A stretch of 64,000 nucleotides of DNA, taken from positions 1,943,775 through 2,007,774 of the forward strand of contig NZ_GL945017.1 in NCBI RefSeq assembly GCF_000218235.1. The letters run 5' to 3'. The translations under genes were made by a program, and so were the position numbers. Shown here one piece after another: positions 36,145-44,615 of this stretch. How positions within the stretch are numbered: the first letter of the stretch is position 1; the number at the start of each line of letters is the position of its first letter. Origin of the DNA: Hallella multisaccharivorax DSM 17128. GTDB taxonomy: Bacteria; Bacteroidota; Bacteroidia; Bacteroidales; Bacteroidaceae. The notes below the pieces were generated by a model. It had not been told where the DNA came from. It searched no databases and was given only the letters and a program-made list of their open reading frames with translations.

Positions 36145-36230
36145 ACAATACTTCTTTTTCTTTCACCGAATTATATCTTACTACATAACTACAATAAGGG
36201 ATAATTCGGTGAAAGAAAAAGAAGTATTGT
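36145..36230. repeat. Perfect 30-bp inverted repeat
   Basis: The arms 36145-36174 and 36201-36230 are exact reverse complements over 30 bases and are separated by 26 bases. The left arm is pyrimidine-rich (CTTCTTTTTCTTTCACCG in its middle). The spacer (ATCTTACTACATAACTAC) also resembles the reverse complement of the sequence just right of the repeat (GTAGTTAGTAAGAT, 36232-36245), so alternative pairing is possible. The rest of the 347-base gap to the sigma gene holds a repeated CTTTTGCAAAGT word (36332 and 36364) and a -7-like TACTTTTG. Confidence 0.9.
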
Positions 36231-36489
36231 GTAGTTAGTAAGATAAATATGTAACTACTACTTAAACACTACATACTACTCCTAATTATAAACTTCCAAT
36301 TAATAATATGCTATTTGCCATTAAATTCGTACTTTTGCAAAGTGACATACCGAAATAACATAATGCTTTTGCAAAGTCTCTCTTGTGTTATAAAAAGTTA
36401 AAACAAAGAAATTTAACAAAAGTTTGTGCAGTCTTTTGGGCTAATAGACTCCTTTAGACAAAAAGGGATATTCCCTTGCTTAAAATAAC

Positions 36490-37038
36490 ATGATACAGAT
36501 TGACGCTTGTAAAAAAGGGGATAAAGAAGCCCTTGGAGAACTATATACGACATATGCCAAGAGACTTTTAGGCGTATGTCGGCATTATGTAAAAGATGAT
36601 AATTCAGCTCACGATATTTTGCATGATGCATTTATTATAATCTTCATGTCTATCCAAGATTTGAAAGATGAATCAAAATTGGAAGGTTGGATGATAACAA
36701 TCGTAAGAAATCTATCCTTAAAATATCTCCAAAACACAGAAAAAGAAGCCATACCCTTATCTTGCTTGAATATAGAAATTCAGGAAGCAGCATGTGAGGA
36801 ACAGAAAAAGATAGAGTTCGGACTATTGTTGTCAGCGATAGAGTCCTTACCAGAAGGGAATCGTGAAGTTTTCAAGCTCTCAGTCTTAGAAGGTCTTTCC
36901 CACAAGGAGATAGGAGAACAGCTCGGCATCAATCCGCACAGTTCTTCTTCCCAGTTATTCAGGGCAAAGAAAACATTGCGTGCAATGCTGATTAATTATT
37001 GGATGCTCTTCCTGCTTCCAATTCTGATACCGGTTTAA
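36490..37038 (+). CDS. ECF-type RNA polymerase sigma factor with C-terminal hydrophobic segment
   Basis: The 182-residue protein has sigma region 2 (DKEALGELYTTYAKRLLGVC through DILHDAFIIIF) and region 4 (LPEGNREVFKLSVLEGLSHKEIGEQLGINPHSSSSQLFRAKKTLR), so it should direct RNA polymerase to alternative promoters. Unusually it ends in a hydrophobic stretch (YWMLFLLPILIPV) directly before the stop. Skipping one base after the CCG codon at 37031-37033 would continue the protein as IPFNIYFVTRDKTVE into the downstream beta-barrel frame. I therefore suspect one original gene (sigma, transmembrane helix, linker, barrel) broken by a frameshift. No separate anti-sigma gene is seen. Confidence 0.85.
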   Translation: MIQIDACKKGDKEALGELYTTYAKRLLGVCRHYVKDDNSAHDILHDAFIIIFMSIQDLKDESKLEGWMITIVRNLSLKYLQNTEKEAIPLSCLNIEIQEAACEEQKKIEFGLLLSAIESLPEGNREVFKLSVLEGLSHKEIGEQLGINPHSSSSQLFRAKKTLRAMLINYWMLFLLPILIPV

Positions 37039-37252
37039 TATCTATTTCGTAACGAGAGATAAAACTGTTGAGACTTCCGATAACGGACCTACTGCTACAA
37101 ACACTCATAAGAGTCAATCAAAATATGTTCAAAAAGGATTAGGAACTCTGAAGAAAGAAGAGTCAAGATATTCTACCTCGCCAAATATTAACGGTAATAA
37201 TAGAAGAAGTTCTGCAGGTACAATTATTTCTAAAGAAAATATAATTTCGCAA

Positions 37253-38185
37253 GTGTTAACTGACAGTACTGAAATAGAACAACGAGCATTACTATTCAAC
37301 GTAGACTCCCTGCAAAAACATTTGGCTATAGGTATCGGAACAAACGATTCTTTATACTGCATTCCACAGACACCACAAGATAAGATGATAGCATTGAATG
37401 AAAGTATGTCGCCTAGTGTCAGCAATAAGAAGAAATACCCATGGACATTTAACTTCGGCTATTCATCTAATGCCGGAGCAAATGGAGCCATGTCCAATTT
37501 GAACTACCTATCAGTAGTAGATTACGCTAATGGTGGGGCTGCGGCCAAATTATATACATGGGATGATTATGTAAATTATTTAGTTCGGAACAATGCACTG
37601 ATGGATTCCGTCGAGAGGGCAAAAATGTCATGGATAGCACTGAATAATGCAACAGAGGGCAACGCTTCCTTAGGTGAGAAGGCGCATCACTACCGCCCCC
37701 AGACCTTTAGTTTGTCGCTCAACAAGCAACTAAGTTCCCATTGGACTTTTGGAACAGGATTGACTTACACAAGAATGAAGTCTGATTTTGAGAGTGAGTT
37801 TCATGGTGCGACCTTGTTGAAGACCCAGAAGATTGATTATGTGGGCATACCATTGCGATTGACCTATCGTATATGGAGCAAGGGACGATTCAATGCCTAT
37901 ACGACCGGTGGAGTGACATTCGAGATGCCAGTTCACAGTTCACTTGATAAGAAGTATATCATAACGTCTGACTCGTCCTACACGTTAAAGAGTGACATCA
38001 AGCCACGTTATCAGTGGTCTGTGAACTTAGGTATCGGTGTTCAGTATAGGCTATTCAAACCTTTCAGTCTGTATTTAGAACCTAACATGTTCTATTACTT
38101 CGGGAATGGCAGTGGCCTTGAAACCTACCGCACAGAGCATCCGTTCATCATAACAGTACCATTTGGATTGCGGCTTACTTGGTAA
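37253..38185 (+). CDS. Outer-membrane beta-barrel protein, probably the C-terminal part of a frameshifted sigma-barrel gene
   Basis: The frame is open from 37028, but the first usable start is a GTG at 37253, inside the open frame. The early part (GPTATNTHKSQSKYVQK and a Ser/Asn-rich stretch) looks like a disordered periplasmic linker. From about KYPWTFNFGYSSNAGANG on there are alternating amphipathic strands (HWTFGTGLTYTRMKSDF, GIPLRLTYRIWSKGRFNAYT), and the chain ends in FGLRLTW with the C-terminal aromatic of outer-membrane proteins. No signal peptide precedes the barrel, so a stand-alone protein could not be exported in the usual way. That supports fusion to the upstream transmembrane segment. 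Confidence 0.7.
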   Translation: MLTDSTEIEQRALLFNVDSLQKHLAIGIGTNDSLYCIPQTPQDKMIALNESMSPSVSNKKKYPWTFNFGYSSNAGANGAMSNLNYLSVVDYANGGAAAKLYTWDDYVNYLVRNNALMDSVERAKMSWIALNNATEGNASLGEKAHHYRPQTFSLSLNKQLSSHWTFGTGLTYTRMKSDFESEFHGATLLKTQKIDYVGIPLRLTYRIWSKGRFNAYTTGGVTFEMPVHSSLDKKYIITSDSSYTLKSDIKPRYQWSVNLGIGVQYRLFKPFSLYLEPNMFYYFGNGSGLETYRTEHPFIITVPFGLRLTW

Positions 38186-38277
38186 ATGAAATAAATAGAT
38201 AAAAAAGTCATAAATATTGTGCAGTCTTTTCGTGGTTTTCTGCTCTTAACAATAAAAGACAAAACTCAAAAGAAAGA

Positions 38278-39345
38278 ATGTACAGTATTTATGACTACAT
38301 CCACAACGGAATAGTATTTGCCAACAATGTAATACGCAGACGGCATAAGGAACTTACTTCCTTGATGATATATTCCACTACCAACTGCCAGTCACGTTGC
38401 AAGCACTGTTCCATTTGGAAGAAACCTACGGAAAATTTAAGATTAGACGACATCATCAAGATAATGAACAGCAAATGTATAACGAAACGCACGACGGTCG
38501 GCTTGGAGGGAGGTGAGTTTATCCTTCATCCCGAAGCAGACAAGATATTGGGATGGTTTGACGAACATCACCCCAACTATACTTTGCTGTCTAATTGTCT
38601 TGCGGTAAACAAGGTAATATCTGCCGTAAAAAATCATCACCCCAAGCATCTGTATATTTCACTTGACGGCACCAGAGAAACCTATCTCTATATGCGTGGC
38701 AGGGATGGATATGATAAGGTTATTGAAGTTATAGAGGCGTGTAGGGATATTGTCTCCATTTCCTTGATGTTTTGCCTTTCTCCGTGGAACTCGTTTGAGG
38801 ATATGAAGCATGTCATAGATTGTGCCAAGAAATATAGCATAGACGTGCGTATTGGCATTTATAGTACAATGTCATTCTTTGACACGACCAAGGACTTGAT
38901 GGAAGCCAATGATGATAATTTCATTCGTCAGATACCTTCATCCATACATCAAACGGATGAAAATTTTGATTTTGTGGCCCTGTATGACGAATGGAAGAAT
39001 AACAGGCTGAAACTGAGGTGCCATAGCATTTTCAGTGAGTTAGTCATCCATTCCAATGGTGATGTCCCGTTGTGCCAGAATTTGGACGTGGTCTTGGGCA
39101 ACATCCATGAGAACACGCTTGACGAGATATTCAATTCAAAGGAAACCTGTAAGATTCAGTGTCAACACTCCAAAGCGTGTAATCAATGCTGGATAAACTA
39201 TCACCGGAAGTATGATATTATCCTGTTGAGAAATCTGGAGATAATGTTTCCCAAACGGCTGATAGAATTGTTTTACGGAAAATATCAATGGACCAGCAAC
39301 ACGCAAATCACCTATAAGGAACATTTCAAGCAAATAACAGCGTAA
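38278..39345 (+). CDS. Radical SAM protein with C-terminal SPASM-like cysteines
   Basis: A 355-residue radical SAM enzyme. The cluster motif C-x3-C-x2-C is in TTNCQSRCKHCSIWKK, followed by the SAM-binding GLEGGEFILHPEADK and YISLDGTRETY. The C-terminal third has further cysteines (LRCHSIFSELVIHSNGDVPL, then C-x-n-C in QCQHSKACNQCWI) that resemble a SPASM or twitch auxiliary-cluster domain. Such enzymes modify peptides, sugars or cofactors; the substrate here is not evident. An oxidoreductase gene follows 3 bases after the stop. It may be the effector of the sigma/barrel genes just upstream. Confidence 0.88.
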   Translation: MYSIYDYIHNGIVFANNVIRRRHKELTSLMIYSTTNCQSRCKHCSIWKKPTENLRLDDIIKIMNSKCITKRTTVGLEGGEFILHPEADKILGWFDEHHPNYTLLSNCLAVNKVISAVKNHHPKHLYISLDGTRETYLYMRGRDGYDKVIEVIEACRDIVSISLMFCLSPWNSFEDMKHVIDCAKKYSIDVRIGIYSTMSFFDTTKDLMEANDDNFIRQIPSSIHQTDENFDFVALYDEWKNNRLKLRCHSIFSELVIHSNGDVPLCQNLDVVLGNIHENTLDEIFNSKETCKIQCQHSKACNQCWINYHRKYDIILLRNLEIMFPKRLIELFYGKYQWTSNTQITYKEHFKQITA

Positions 39346-39348
39346 ACT

Positions 39349-40428
39349 ATGGGATATATAGACAAAATCATCGGCAGATACAAGAATATGCGAAGCATAA
39401 GGGAACTGAACCATATCTACACCCAACAGTATGCTCTTGTAGGTCTTGGCAATCATTGTGTCAGCAATCTGTTGCCCGTGATACAATATCTTCAGTTGCC
39501 ATTGAAATACATCTGCTGCACCTCGGAGAAGAAAGCCGGGCTGATTTCTCAAAAGTACAAGGGAGTAAAAGGTACGACTTCTTTACAAGACATCTTGAAT
39601 GATGATACGGTTTCGGGAGTCTTTGTGGCTGCTAATCCACATTCGCACTTTCATATAGCAAACGAAGTCATTAAAGCAGGGAAGTCCTTATTCATAGAGA
39701 AACCACCGTGTGAGAACGAGAGGGAACTAAAGTCTTTGACCGATACCGTCAAATTATACGGGTCACAACATATCGTTGTCGGACTGCAAAGACGTTTTGC
39801 CCCAGCCACTCAAATCCTGCAAAAACAATTGAGAATTGGAGGGGAACGGCACTATCATTATCGCTATCTTACGGGGTTATACCCGGAGGGTGATGCCATG
39901 CTCGACCTGTTCATCCATCCTCTTGACTATGTTACGTTTCTCTTTGGTAAAGCAAGGGTAAAGGCAGCAGAGGAAATGTGCAGCAAGGATGGTGCCCAGA
40001 CCTTATTCATTGTGTTGGAGCATCAAGGTATAACAGGGATGCTGGAACTATCAACGGATTACTCTTGGCAGGATGCACAGGAACAATTAAGTATCAGTAC
40101 GGACAAAGGACAATATGTATTGGACAGAATGGAAAGACTCGATTTTTCCCCAAGACACTCTGCTATATGGGGAATCCCATTGGAAAAAGTATTCCAAAAT
40201 AATGCAACTGTTGTCAGCCTATACGGAAGGAATGGTTTTGTACCAACGGTTGGGAATAACCAAATTGTGTCACAAGGGTTCTTCTCGGAAATTCAAGCGT
40301 TTGCCGATATGGTTGAAAACAGATGCAAGGATAATCATGTCTTTGGCTTGGAAAGTGTTAAGCATGTTTATTCCTTAATGGCAGAAATAAAGAAGTATAT
40401 GAACATAATTGACGATCACATATTATAA
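39349..40428 (+). CDS. Gfo/Idh/MocA-family oxidoreductase
   Basis: This 359-residue NAD(P)-dependent dehydrogenase has a Rossmann start at about residue 28 (YALVGLGNHCVSNLLPVIQ) and the signature FIEKPPCENERELKSL with the catalytic-site EKP. The C-terminal alpha/beta domain has LDLFIHPLDYVTFLFGKA, where the conserved His lies. Family members oxidise sugars or sugar nucleotides. It is translationally close to the radical SAM gene, so the two may process the same sugar-containing substrate. A 30-residue copy of its C-terminus survives 1.1 kb downstream as a remnant. Confidence 0.9.
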   Translation: MGYIDKIIGRYKNMRSIRELNHIYTQQYALVGLGNHCVSNLLPVIQYLQLPLKYICCTSEKKAGLISQKYKGVKGTTSLQDILNDDTVSGVFVAANPHSHFHIANEVIKAGKSLFIEKPPCENERELKSLTDTVKLYGSQHIVVGLQRRFAPATQILQKQLRIGGERHYHYRYLTGLYPEGDAMLDLFIHPLDYVTFLFGKARVKAAEEMCSKDGAQTLFIVLEHQGITGMLELSTDYSWQDAQEQLSISTDKGQYVLDRMERLDFSPRHSAIWGIPLEKVFQNNATVVSLYGRNGFVPTVGNNQIVSQGFFSEIQAFADMVENRCKDNHVFGLESVKHVYSLMAEIKKYMNIIDDHIL

Positions 40429-40451
40429 TAACTAATTAAATCCAACAAATT

Positions 40452-40979
40452 ATGAAAAGGTACTTTTGTGTATTACAAGCGTTCATCTTCTCGTTGCTGT
40501 TTATTGGTTGCAGCAATGAAGATGAGTCTGCTTCAACTCCCACAGTGCAAGCATCGAAAACGGAATTGTTTGCTATAGGGACAGCCCGAATGACAAGAGC
40601 CGCTTCAAGCCCCTATCTCTTTACACTTGACAACATCAAGTCTTTCAACGCGCAGACCCGTGAGATTATTTTTCAAGATTTTGAGCCGACAAGTCTGCTC
40701 TTTCCCATTTATCGTAACATAGAAATACATTCGTATGGTAAGGTTCTACTCCATATCTCAACGTTTGTGTCATCTTTCAATAGTCAAATCTTCACAGACT
40801 TATCATTAGTTTCAGAATCTGGCAAGTTTTATCTGAGTGACTGTTACCCACGCAATATTGAGGACAATAGTCAATATGTTAAAGAGAACAAGGCCATTCA
40901 AAAAGCAAAAGAAAAAAGAGCGGCAGAATGGGGAGAGTTTCTCTCAATACTCAAAAAACACGGGAAGTTGATTGAATAG
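40452..40979 (+). CDS. Hypothetical lipoprotein 1 of the cargo region
   Basis: A 175-residue protein with a signal and lipobox (FSLLFIGCSNEDE), so it is probably an outer-membrane lipoprotein. After a Ser/Thr linker it has no domain I recognise. The C-terminus is strongly basic and helical (ENKAIQKAKEKRAAEWGEF). It lies 23 bases after the oxidoreductase gene and ends before a strong terminator, so it closes the transcript that contains the radical SAM gene. Confidence 0.75.
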   Translation: MKRYFCVLQAFIFSLLFIGCSNEDESASTPTVQASKTELFAIGTARMTRAASSPYLFTLDNIKSFNAQTREIIFQDFEPTSLLFPIYRNIEIHSYGKVLLHISTFVSSFNSQIFTDLSLVSESGKFYLSDCYPRNIEDNSQYVKENKAIQKAKEKRAAEWGEFLSILKKHGKLIE

Positions 40980-41020
40980 TAAACACTATCCATAAAATGT
41001 ATGTCTTTATTGCGGATTTC

Positions 41021-41060
41021 AGCCCTTTTTGATTATCGTATCAAAGAGGGCTATTTTTTT
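41021..41060 (+). terminator. Strong intrinsic terminator
   Basis: A 13-bp stem (AGCCCTTTTTGAT / ATCAAAGAGGGCT, one wobble) with loop TATCGT is followed by ATTTTTTT. It lies 41 bases after the lipoprotein 1 stop. Confidence 0.9.
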
Positions 41061-41378
41061 AAGGGGGCATGATATTCTCTAACCACAGTATTTGTTTATT
41101 CATTGCCCTTTATACCATTATATTGTATCACGAATAAAAGGGAATATCACTTGGACTTTGTGCACCTTCAGGTATGATATTTTATAGCCATTTCCACTTC
41201 ATTTCTCCTCATATCCTCCTACAAACCGTCTGATAAAGTTAAATAATTGGTTGGTTGGTCGGTTGCGCTTTGAGGATTCTCGAAATACAGATTTTTTGAT
41301 TATATTTTTGCAAGCAAGAAACGAGTCATTGACATTTTTCAGTTCAGTGATAATTTTAATTTGTCTAAATTATAAAAC

Positions 41379-41501
41379 ATGAATGATCAATTTCTTGCAG
41401 GTGATTTATCATGCTTCGTGTTTTTAGGAGGCCTTTCTACTCTCAAATGTCAAGGCAATGGAGCTTTGGCATATAAAATTTATCATTTATGTATAAAGTA
41501 A
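41379..41501 (+). CDS. Possible 40-residue cysteine-containing peptide
   Basis: A short frame in the 680-base gap between the two lipoprotein genes encodes 40 residues with three cysteines (GDLSCFVFLGGLSTLKCQG in the middle and HLCIK at the end). A -7-like TATTTTTG lies at 41303-41310. There is no good ribosome site. Its place near a radical SAM/SPASM-like enzyme makes a modified-peptide precursor conceivable, but chance frames of this size are common, so it is a candidate only. Confidence 0.25.
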   Translation: MNDQFLAGDLSCFVFLGGLSTLKCQGNGALAYKIYHLCIK

Positions 41502-41522
41502 AAAGGGGTATCCATCCTACAA

Positions 41523-41612
41523 CATGACACAAATCATGATTTAGGCTTGGAAAGTGTCAGATACGTTTATTCATTAATAACAGAAATACGTAATAATATA
41601 AGCAAGAAATAA
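41523..41612 (+). pseudogene. 3' remnant of a second Gfo/Idh oxidoreductase gene
   Basis: This stretch translates to NHDLGLESVRYVYSLITE and onward to a stop, matching the C-terminus of the intact oxidoreductase (NHVFGLESVKHVYSLMAE). No upstream part of such a gene remains. Like the intact gene it is followed by a small lipoprotein gene, so an ancestral duplication of oxidoreductase plus lipoprotein followed by deletion is likely. Confidence 0.8.
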
Positions 41613-41660
41613 CTTGTAATTACGTTTATATAAATATCAACATATAAAATCCTTGTAATT

Positions 41661-42191
41661 ATGAAAAAAGTATTTTACAGCCTAATCCTTTTCTGTGGAT
41701 TATCTGCATGTTCCTCTGAGAAGGTATCTCTTGAGCCATTAAGAATTTATGATGTCGCAAATTCTAATTGTAAGTTAAGCATCTCTCCGACAGATACACG
41801 TCCTGACTTCTATGCAGAAAACAATGCTATTCCAGCAAAATTAAGTATAGAGTTGGACAAAGACGGTATAGCCCAGTGTCTACTGGAAGATTTGAAAGCC
41901 AACTGTTCCGTAAGAAAGATTTATGTGAATATTGCTAATCAAGATAATCAGATAACCCTTATCGTGTACCATAATGTCCTTGATGCACTGGCTGATTGTA
42001 TTTGCAAATACGACGTTAATTTTAAGATTAGCAAATTGACATCTGGTAATTATAACCTGAAAGTGTACTATGCCAGACCAAACATGAAATATGAAGAATC
42101 TAATATTGCATATAATGGACAGGTAAATATTGCCCAGAATAAAAAAGTCTTTGTAACATTCAATCCAGAAGTAGGTTTACCTGAAAATTAA
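41661..42191 (+). CDS. Hypothetical lipoprotein 2 of the cargo region
   Basis: A 176-residue protein with signal and lipobox (LILFCGLSACSSEK). The mature part looks like a beta-sandwich fold: strands such as KIYVNIANQDNQITLIVYHN and YDVNFKISKLTSGNYNLKV. It contains five cysteines after the lipobox, which may form disulfides. I recognise no family. It follows the oxidoreductase remnant in the same way that lipoprotein 1 follows the intact oxidoreductase, but the two lipoproteins are not obviously similar. Confidence 0.72.
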   Translation: MKKVFYSLILFCGLSACSSEKVSLEPLRIYDVANSNCKLSISPTDTRPDFYAENNAIPAKLSIELDKDGIAQCLLEDLKANCSVRKIYVNIANQDNQITLIVYHNVLDALADCICKYDVNFKISKLTSGNYNLKVYYARPNMKYEESNIAYNGQVNIAQNKKVFVTFNPEVGLPEN

Positions 42192-42219
42192 AGATGTAGA
42201 TATAAGTATCTATTCAATA

Positions 42220-42259
42220 CATGGCACTTGGGCTGGTATATATCAACTCAAGTGCTATG
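42220..42259. terminator. Hairpin between convergent lipoprotein 2 and HTH genes
   Basis: A 13-bp stem with wobble pairs (CATGGCACTTGGG / CTCAAGTGCTATG) encloses a 14-base loop. It lies between two convergent genes and so may terminate both; no long T-run is present. Confidence 0.5.
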
Positions 42260-42267
42260 TGGCATTG

Positions 42268-42582
42268 TCAATATTTCAACCTCATCTTATCTTTTTCCCT
42301 GTAGCTATTTTTTAGCATTCTCTCTAAATCTGACACCTTATAGAGTATCTTCCCAGCAAACTGCGTGTAGGGGATAATCCTCCTGTCCCGATAGTCCTGC
42401 AAGGTGCGGGGGCTGATATACAGCAGCTCGCACACCTCCTTGCCCGTTAGGAAATGTTCTCCACCAAACAGCGGTTTATGGGTTTGTGCTACTTCCTTTA
42501 TCCTTCTACTTACACTGCTGATAGCGGACAGCACCACCTGCATGTCGTCAGCCTCCATGTTTAAGTCCCTTACCTGTTCCAT
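42268..42582 (-). CDS. Helix-turn-helix (excisionase/MerR-like) protein 1
   Basis: A 104-residue DNA-binding protein of the HTH_17 type found in Bacteroides mobile elements. The winged-helix core is FLTGKEVCELLYISPRTLQDYRDRRIIPY followed by the wing (FAGKILYKVSDLERMLK), preceded by a helical N-terminus. It may act as an excision factor or as a regulator of the mobilization genes. It lies 27 bases downstream of a paralogous HTH gene on the same strand and is probably cotranscribed with it. Confidence 0.88.
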   Translation of the reverse strand: MEQVRDLNMEADDMQVVLSAISSVSRRIKEVAQTHKPLFGGEHFLTGKEVCELLYISPRTLQDYRDRRIIPYTQFAGKILYKVSDLERMLKNSYREKDKMRLKY

Positions 42583-42609
42583 CGTTCTCTTGTCTTATTT
42601 CTCGTTCTT

Positions 42610-42897
42610 TTATTTGTCTGTTTTTGATTTCTCCGATTTTGTCTGTAACAGCCATTCTACATCCTCACGCTTGTAGTAGCACTTATGCCCGATTTGGGCA
42701 AAGGGCAAGACACCCGTATCACGATAGTGCTGTAAGGTACGCTTGCTGATGTTGAGCAGCCTGCACACATCCCCGTTGTGCAGCCAATCGGTATGCCTGC
42801 TTTGTTCCCCGAATGCCTTGTGGCATGTCTCGGCAAGGCTGAGTATCTCGTTCCTCAGCTTTGCCCAGTTTGAATCCGTAATGATAAAATATCCCAT
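42610..42897 (-). CDS. Helix-turn-helix (excisionase/MerR-like) protein 2
   Basis: A 95-residue HTH_17 protein: helical start MGYFIITDSNWAKLRNEILS, then GDVCRLLNISKRTLQHYRDT and wing GHKCYYKREDVEWLLQ. I use the ATG at 42897; the frame is open further up to 42984, but that part would overlap the promoter. It is paralogous to the downstream HTH protein, and such pairs are typical of the regulatory module of Bacteroides elements. A near-consensus promoter lies 65-95 bases upstream. Confidence 0.87.
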   Translation of the reverse strand: MGYFIITDSNWAKLRNEILSLAETCHKAFGEQSRHTDWLHNGDVCRLLNISKRTLQHYRDTGVLPFAQIGHKCYYKREDVEWLLQTKSEKSKTDK

Positions 42898-42961
42898 AAT
42901 TTTATTGTTGTTTTGTTTGTAATTCCTTTTTGTATTGCGCCTTAATGCACGTTTCTGTCTG

Positions 42962-42992
42962 CAAAAGTATGATGTGTTTGCCATACTTCAAA
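42962..42992 (-). promoter_or_regulatory. Promoter of the HTH gene pair
   Basis: On the minus strand TTTG (42992-42989), a 19-base spacer and TACTTTTG (42969-42962) match the Bacteroidetes consensus. The rest of the 430-base divergent gap up to the VapE gene shows no convincing gene; the VapE frame is open there from 43161 but without conserved sequence. Confidence 0.7.
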
Positions 42993-43328
42993 GCACGAGA
43001 GAGCAGCAAGGAAATACAGGGAAAAACAAGGAAAAGACAAAAGGATTGTCGCTCTCTTTCTTTGCCTCCATACTCCATTTTATCATATCCGTTTTATCTG
43101 ACGCAATGCTATTCGGATTGGAGCAAATAAACACATTCCTTTCTTGCATCATTTCTATACTTGTCCTCTTGTTTGGGGCTTAAATCCATGCTTTCCGACA
43201 GTTTCCTACCTGAAATCTGTGAGAAATTCATTGCCAATGTGCGCAACATTATGCAAGCACTCTCCGAATGCTTGGCACTTTCCTGTTCTCTTCATAACTT
43301 CACTCTCAGAAACCAAACCAATCATATA

Positions 43329-44615
43329 ATGAAGAAGAATGCAGATAAAGGCAAATCTGAGGGCGGAAACAGCGAATTTCATACAAGAAGGAAGTTTTCC
43401 AAGAACTCGGAGATAGAAGCCTATCTCTCCACTCACTACGAGTTCAGATACAATACGGTATTGGGAAGAACCGAATATCGTAGCAAGAATGATGCTCACT
43501 TCTCAAAGGTGGGTCGCTATGAAATCAATACACTCCGCAGGGAGATAGACAATGACATCGGGATAATAACCTCATCGGATAACCTGTACTCCATCATCGA
43601 GAGCAGTTTCTCTCCACGCATCAATCCCATACAGGAGTATTTCAAGGCATTGCCATTGGTGGATATAGGCTGTGATGAAGGTAATAGTAGTATCTCCTCT
43701 CTTTCACTGAAAGCCATTCCCGAACTGGCAAGTTGCGTTGTGGTGCGCAATCATGAAAAATGGCTACCATATCTCACCAAATGGCTCGTGGCAGTAGTTG
43801 CCAATGCTATGGACGATCGTGAGTGCCGTAACCACACCTGCCTCGTGCTGACAGGTGAGCAGGGAAAGTTCAAGACAACATTCTTGGATTTATTATGCCC
43901 TCCTATCCTGCACAGTTACAGCTATACGGGCAAGATATATCCGCAGGAGAAGGACACGCTCACCTATATCGGGCAGAATCTTATCGTAAACATCGACGAC
44001 CAACTCAAAGCACTCAACAAGCGTGACGAGAATGAACTGAAGAACCTCATCACTTGCCCGATGGTCAAGTACCGCATGCCCTACGACAAGTATGTCGAGG
44101 AACATCCCCACTTGGCAAGTTTCGTGGCATCAGTGAACGGCAACGACTTTCTGACAGACCCGACAGGCAGCAGACGGTTTCTGCCCTTTGAAGTGCTGTC
44201 CATTGACATTGAGGGGGCCAAGAGTATATCTATGGACAGTGTCTATGCTGAAGCCAAAGCCCTGCTCAGCGCAGGTTTCCGCTATTGGTTTGACGATGAT
44301 GAGATAGCAGAACTATACCAGGAGAGCGAGGAGTTTCAAGTGCAGACCGCAGAAACGGAACTGCTATTGCGCTGCTTCGAGAAGCCAACTGATGATAATC
44401 CCCGTTGCTCCTATATGACCACTACGGAAATCCTTACCTATCTGGGTATCTATACACGGCAGCCCCTGACTTCCAAACGTATGGGAGAAGCCCTTAAAAG
44501 GGCTGGCTTTGAGAAAGTGAGCAAGCGGCGTGAGGGTGGCAGTCCTATTTATGTGTATAAGATAAGGAAGATACTCCCTTGTCCCTTGCCAAGTTATTGC
44601 AGCAACCAAATGTAG
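43329..44615 (+). CDS. VapE-like ATPase (virulence-associated E family)
   Basis: A 428-residue P-loop ATPase of the type that accompanies primases in phages and mobile elements, probably a superfamily 3-like helicase for element replication. The Walker A is in LTGEQGKFKTTFLDLL, and the Walker B-like acid pair in NLIVNIDDQLKALNK. TGSRRFLPFEV is a conserved VapE block, and a winged-helix C-terminus follows (MTTTEILTYLGIY). I choose the ATG at 43329 because the charged N-terminus begins there; earlier starts at 43161 or 43188 would add a non-conserved leader. Copy B has a clearly related gene at the window end. Confidence 0.88.
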   Translation: MKKNADKGKSEGGNSEFHTRRKFSKNSEIEAYLSTHYEFRYNTVLGRTEYRSKNDAHFSKVGRYEINTLRREIDNDIGIITSSDNLYSIIESSFSPRINPIQEYFKALPLVDIGCDEGNSSISSLSLKAIPELASCVVVRNHEKWLPYLTKWLVAVVANAMDDRECRNHTCLVLTGEQGKFKTTFLDLLCPPILHSYSYTGKIYPQEKDTLTYIGQNLIVNIDDQLKALNKRDENELKNLITCPMVKYRMPYDKYVEEHPHLASFVASVNGNDFLTDPTGSRRFLPFEVLSIDIEGAKSISMDSVYAEAKALLSAGFRYWFDDDEIAELYQESEEFQVQTAETELLLRCFEKPTDDNPRCSYMTTTEILTYLGIYTRQPLTSKRMGEALKRAGFEKVSKRREGGSPIYVYKIRKILPCPLPSYCSNQM

